From contig CALITN010000148.1 in NCBI GenBank assembly GCA_938041595.1, positions 1 to 5,955 of the forward strand: a DNA stretch of 5,955 nt, in the 5' to 3' direction. Position numbers and translations under genes: made by a program. The notes beneath the pieces were generated by a model. The model was not told where the DNA came from. It saw nothing but the letters and a program-made list of their open reading frames with translations, and searched no databases. Origin of the DNA: an uncultured Flavobacteriaceae bacterium (GTDB taxonomy: Bacteria > Bacteroidota > Bacteroidia > Flavobacteriales > Flavobacteriaceae). Below are positions 4,371-5,955 of this stretch, piece after piece. Within the stretch, counting starts at the first letter, position 1. Each line of letters begins with the position of its first letter.

Positions 4371-5633
4371 GTGGAAAATATTGCCGCTCCTTTGACCCTG
4401 CCAAACGGTACGGTGCTAAAGAATCGTATTGCCAAATCGGCCATGAGTGAAAACATCGGCACCTATGGCCATGCTCCCACCCCAACCTTAATTCACGCCT
4501 ACAAAGTGTGGGCAGCAGGCCAACCGGGTTTGCTAATCACAGGAAACATAATGATTGATCGCCGTGCCTTAGGGGAACCTCGAAATGTGGTGGTGGAAGA
4601 CTATTCCCATTTTGAATTATTGCAAGCCTGGGCAGCCACCGTTCAAAACACAGGGGTACACCTATGGCCTCAAATCAACCACCCTGGGCGCCAGGCCTTT
4701 TCTTGGATCAATAAGCAAATAGTGGCTCCCTCAGAGGTGTCCCTTCAAATGGGCGGTGCCTCGCGTTTGTTTGGCACCCCAAAGCCGTTGGAAGAAGCTG
4801 AGATTTGGGAACTTATCAAACGCTTTGGAATTACGGCACGCATTTGTAAAGAAGCCGGATTTACTGGCTGTCAGATCCATGGAGCGCATGGTTATCTGGT
4901 CAGTCAGTTTCTCTCCCCCATCACCAATCAAAGGACCGACCAATGGGGCGGATCTATTGAAAACAGGGCTCGCTTTGTTGTGGAGATTTACAAAGAAATA
5001 CGCGCTCAAGTCGGAGCCGACTATCCCATTGGAATCAAAATTAATTCTGCGGACTTTCAGCGGGGTGGTTTTACTGAAGAAGAATCCATGGCCGTAGTTG
5101 AGATTCTTTCACAGCTAGGGATGGACTTGATTGAAATTTCGGGAGGTACTTATGAACGTCCTGCCATGGTGAAAGGAAATCGGAAAAAAAGCACCCAAGC
5201 GCGCGAGGCCTACTTTTTGGAATATATTGAAAAAGTACGGCAGCGTACCGACAAACCCTTACTCCTCACAGGAGGATTCCGTTCTGTTACGGTAATGGAC
5301 GATGCCTTGGCGCAAAACAAGGTAGATATGATTGGATTGGCAAGACCCTTTTGTCTTCATCCACACCTAGCCCAAGATATATTCGAGCAAAAGGAAAAAC
5401 GTTTTCGGGCGCCGGTTCCACGGATTGGGATTGCCCTGCTGGATCGTATTGGCGGAGTAGAACTTCCCTGGTATGAAATGCAGATTCAACGGTTGGGCAA
5501 AGGCCTAGCCCCCAACCCAAAATTGAGTGGTCTTCGCGTATTTTTGACTAGTATCTATCGAATGCTTCGCAAGTCTTTACTTAAAAATAAAGCATCCGCC
5601 ACGATGTCACCCCAAAAGCCGAAAAACCAATAG
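4371..5633 (+). CDS. Old Yellow Enzyme-family NAD(P)H:flavin oxidoreductase
   Basis: This 420-residue, FMN-dependent TIM-barrel enzyme belongs to the family that reduces activated C=C bonds (enoates, enones) with NAD(P)H. Family landmarks are in order: the N-terminal strand and KNRIAKSAMS (17-26), QINHPGRQ (101-108), the substrate-binding signature IHGAHGYL (169-176; H170, H173, Y175), FLSPITNQRTDQWGGS (180-195) followed by ENR (197-199), the phosphate-site GGFRS (301-305) and IGLARPF (321-327). The flavin-tuning cysteine of the YqjM-like class is Ser26 here. The protein ends soon after the barrel and lacks the Fe-S and second flavin domains of 2,4-dienoyl-CoA reductases, so it should be a stand-alone soluble reductase. 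The natural substrate is unknown. Start: GTG at 4371 is the only initiation codon that retains the conserved N-terminus; a stop lies four codons upstream (4359-4361) and the first ATG (4443) would delete the flavin-site strand. It converges on the PorP-like gene. Confidence 0.9.
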   Translation: MENIAAPLTLPNGTVLKNRIAKSAMSENIGTYGHAPTPTLIHAYKVWAAGQPGLLITGNIMIDRRALGEPRNVVVEDYSHFELLQAWAATVQNTGVHLWPQINHPGRQAFSWINKQIVAPSEVSLQMGGASRLFGTPKPLEEAEIWELIKRFGITARICKEAGFTGCQIHGAHGYLVSQFLSPITNQRTDQWGGSIENRARFVVEIYKEIRAQVGADYPIGIKINSADFQRGGFTEEESMAVVEILSQLGMDLIEISGGTYERPAMVKGNRKKSTQAREAYFLEYIEKVRQRTDKPLLLTGGFRSVTVMDDALAQNKVDMIGLARPFCLHPHLAQDIFEQKEKRFRAPVPRIGIALLDRIGGVELPWYEMQIQRLGKGLAPNPKLSGLRVFLTSIYRMLRKSLLKNKASATMSPQKPKNQ

Positions 5634-5656
5634 GTGTTTTAATGGTTGCTGAATTG

Positions 5657-5955
5657 CTATTCTTCTGGGCTTGTGGATTCCTCTGAAGCATCTCCCTCAC
5701 CGCCTCCGAATTTTATGCGCAAGACGATTTCATGGGTTTTAAGGTTGACCTGTGACAGAAGGTTTTCGGTTGGTGTTTCATAGGCATAACCAACATCAAA
5801 ATTCCCCAGGCTGACGATACTCATAAGGGCAATAGAACTGTTTGTTCTTACAGAGATTCCAAGGTCAAACTGATTTTGCCAGCTGGCCATAGCTGTTATA
5901 TCCGCTGTCGTGGGGAGCCCTTTGACCTTTCTAATCATCAACGACGGTTTGAGGT
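5657..5955 (-). CDS. PorP/SprF-family outer membrane protein, C-terminal part (5' truncated)
   Basis: Only the last 98 residues are inside the window; the frame stays open through the right edge, so the gene begins beyond it and internal methionines near 5940 are not the start. The visible part matches the end of the PorP/SprF family: a KPS plus basic strand leading into a GLPTTADI segment, FDLGISVRT (a barrel strand with the family's G-x-x-x-R-T), FDVGYAYETPTENL (counterpart of the usual VGYAYDxxTSEL) and THEIVLRIKF, the terminal strand. The family comprises beta-barrel proteins that work with the type IX secretion or gliding apparatus, often encoded beside very large secreted adhesins. Such a partner, if present, would lie to the right. 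Unusually, the terminal strand is followed by a 16-residue acidic Gly/Ser/Glu tail. The gene faces the oxidoreductase, with 23 bases between the stops. Confidence 0.85.
   Translation of the reverse strand, partial: LKPSLMIRKVKGLPTTADITAMASWQNQFDLGISVRTNSSIALMSIVSLGNFDVGYAYETPTENLLSQVNLKTHEIVLRIKFGGGEGDASEESTSPEE

Noticed and set aside
5625..5647. AACCA/TGGTT hairpin between the convergent oxidoreductase and PorP-like genes
   Set aside because: Only a 5-bp stem with a 13-base loop; followed by T on the minus strand but too weak to call a terminator.

Overview
The window reads as chromosomal DNA from a member of the Bacteroidota, most likely a flavobacterium or close relative. The main evidence is at the right edge, where the C-terminal part of a PorP/SprF-type outer membrane protein appears; this family is tied to type IX secretion and gliding and is essentially restricted to Bacteroidota. 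Two further points agree: exact matches to the Bacteroidota promoter -7 element (TAnnTTTG), and A-rich rather than Shine-Dalgarno-type sequence before most start codons. No insertion sequence, integrase, CRISPR array, tRNA or rRNA gene is visible.

Layout from left to right. Positions 1-500 carry no convincing protein gene. They hold two terminator-like hairpins that both point leftwards (minus strand), one with a classic cUUCGg tetraloop, and a GC-rich patch able to form two mutually exclusive hairpins. This may be the 3' end of an unannotated minus-strand RNA. Positions 501-3102 form a two-gene operon: a von Willebrand factor A (VWA) protein with an intact MIDAS metal site, then a magnesium-chelatase-like AAA+ ATPase. 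Together they look like a MoxR/chelatase-type ATPase-VWA machine of unknown substrate. No tetrapyrrole genes are nearby, so a pigment role is not supported.

Positions 3187-4102 form a second two-gene operon with a good Bacteroidota promoter: a six-helix membrane protein overlapped by one base (TGATG) by a small winged-helix regulator. A perfect inverted repeat sits between the promoter's -33 and -7 elements and is a plausible operator for that regulator. On the opposite strand at 4121-4204 is a 27-residue single-membrane-helix ORF, easily missed by gene callers. At 4371-5633 is an Old Yellow Enzyme-family flavin oxidoreductase that starts with GTG. It converges on the truncated PorP/SprF gene (5657 to the window end, minus strand).

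Most of the window is ordinary housekeeping or accessory Bacteroidota content. The points most worth a second look are the unexplained minus-strand terminators and structured DNA at the left end, the 27-residue membrane peptide, and the palindrome inside the membrane protein/regulator promoter. The chelatase-like ATPase-VWA pair is a recognisable module whose substrate cannot be told from the sequence.
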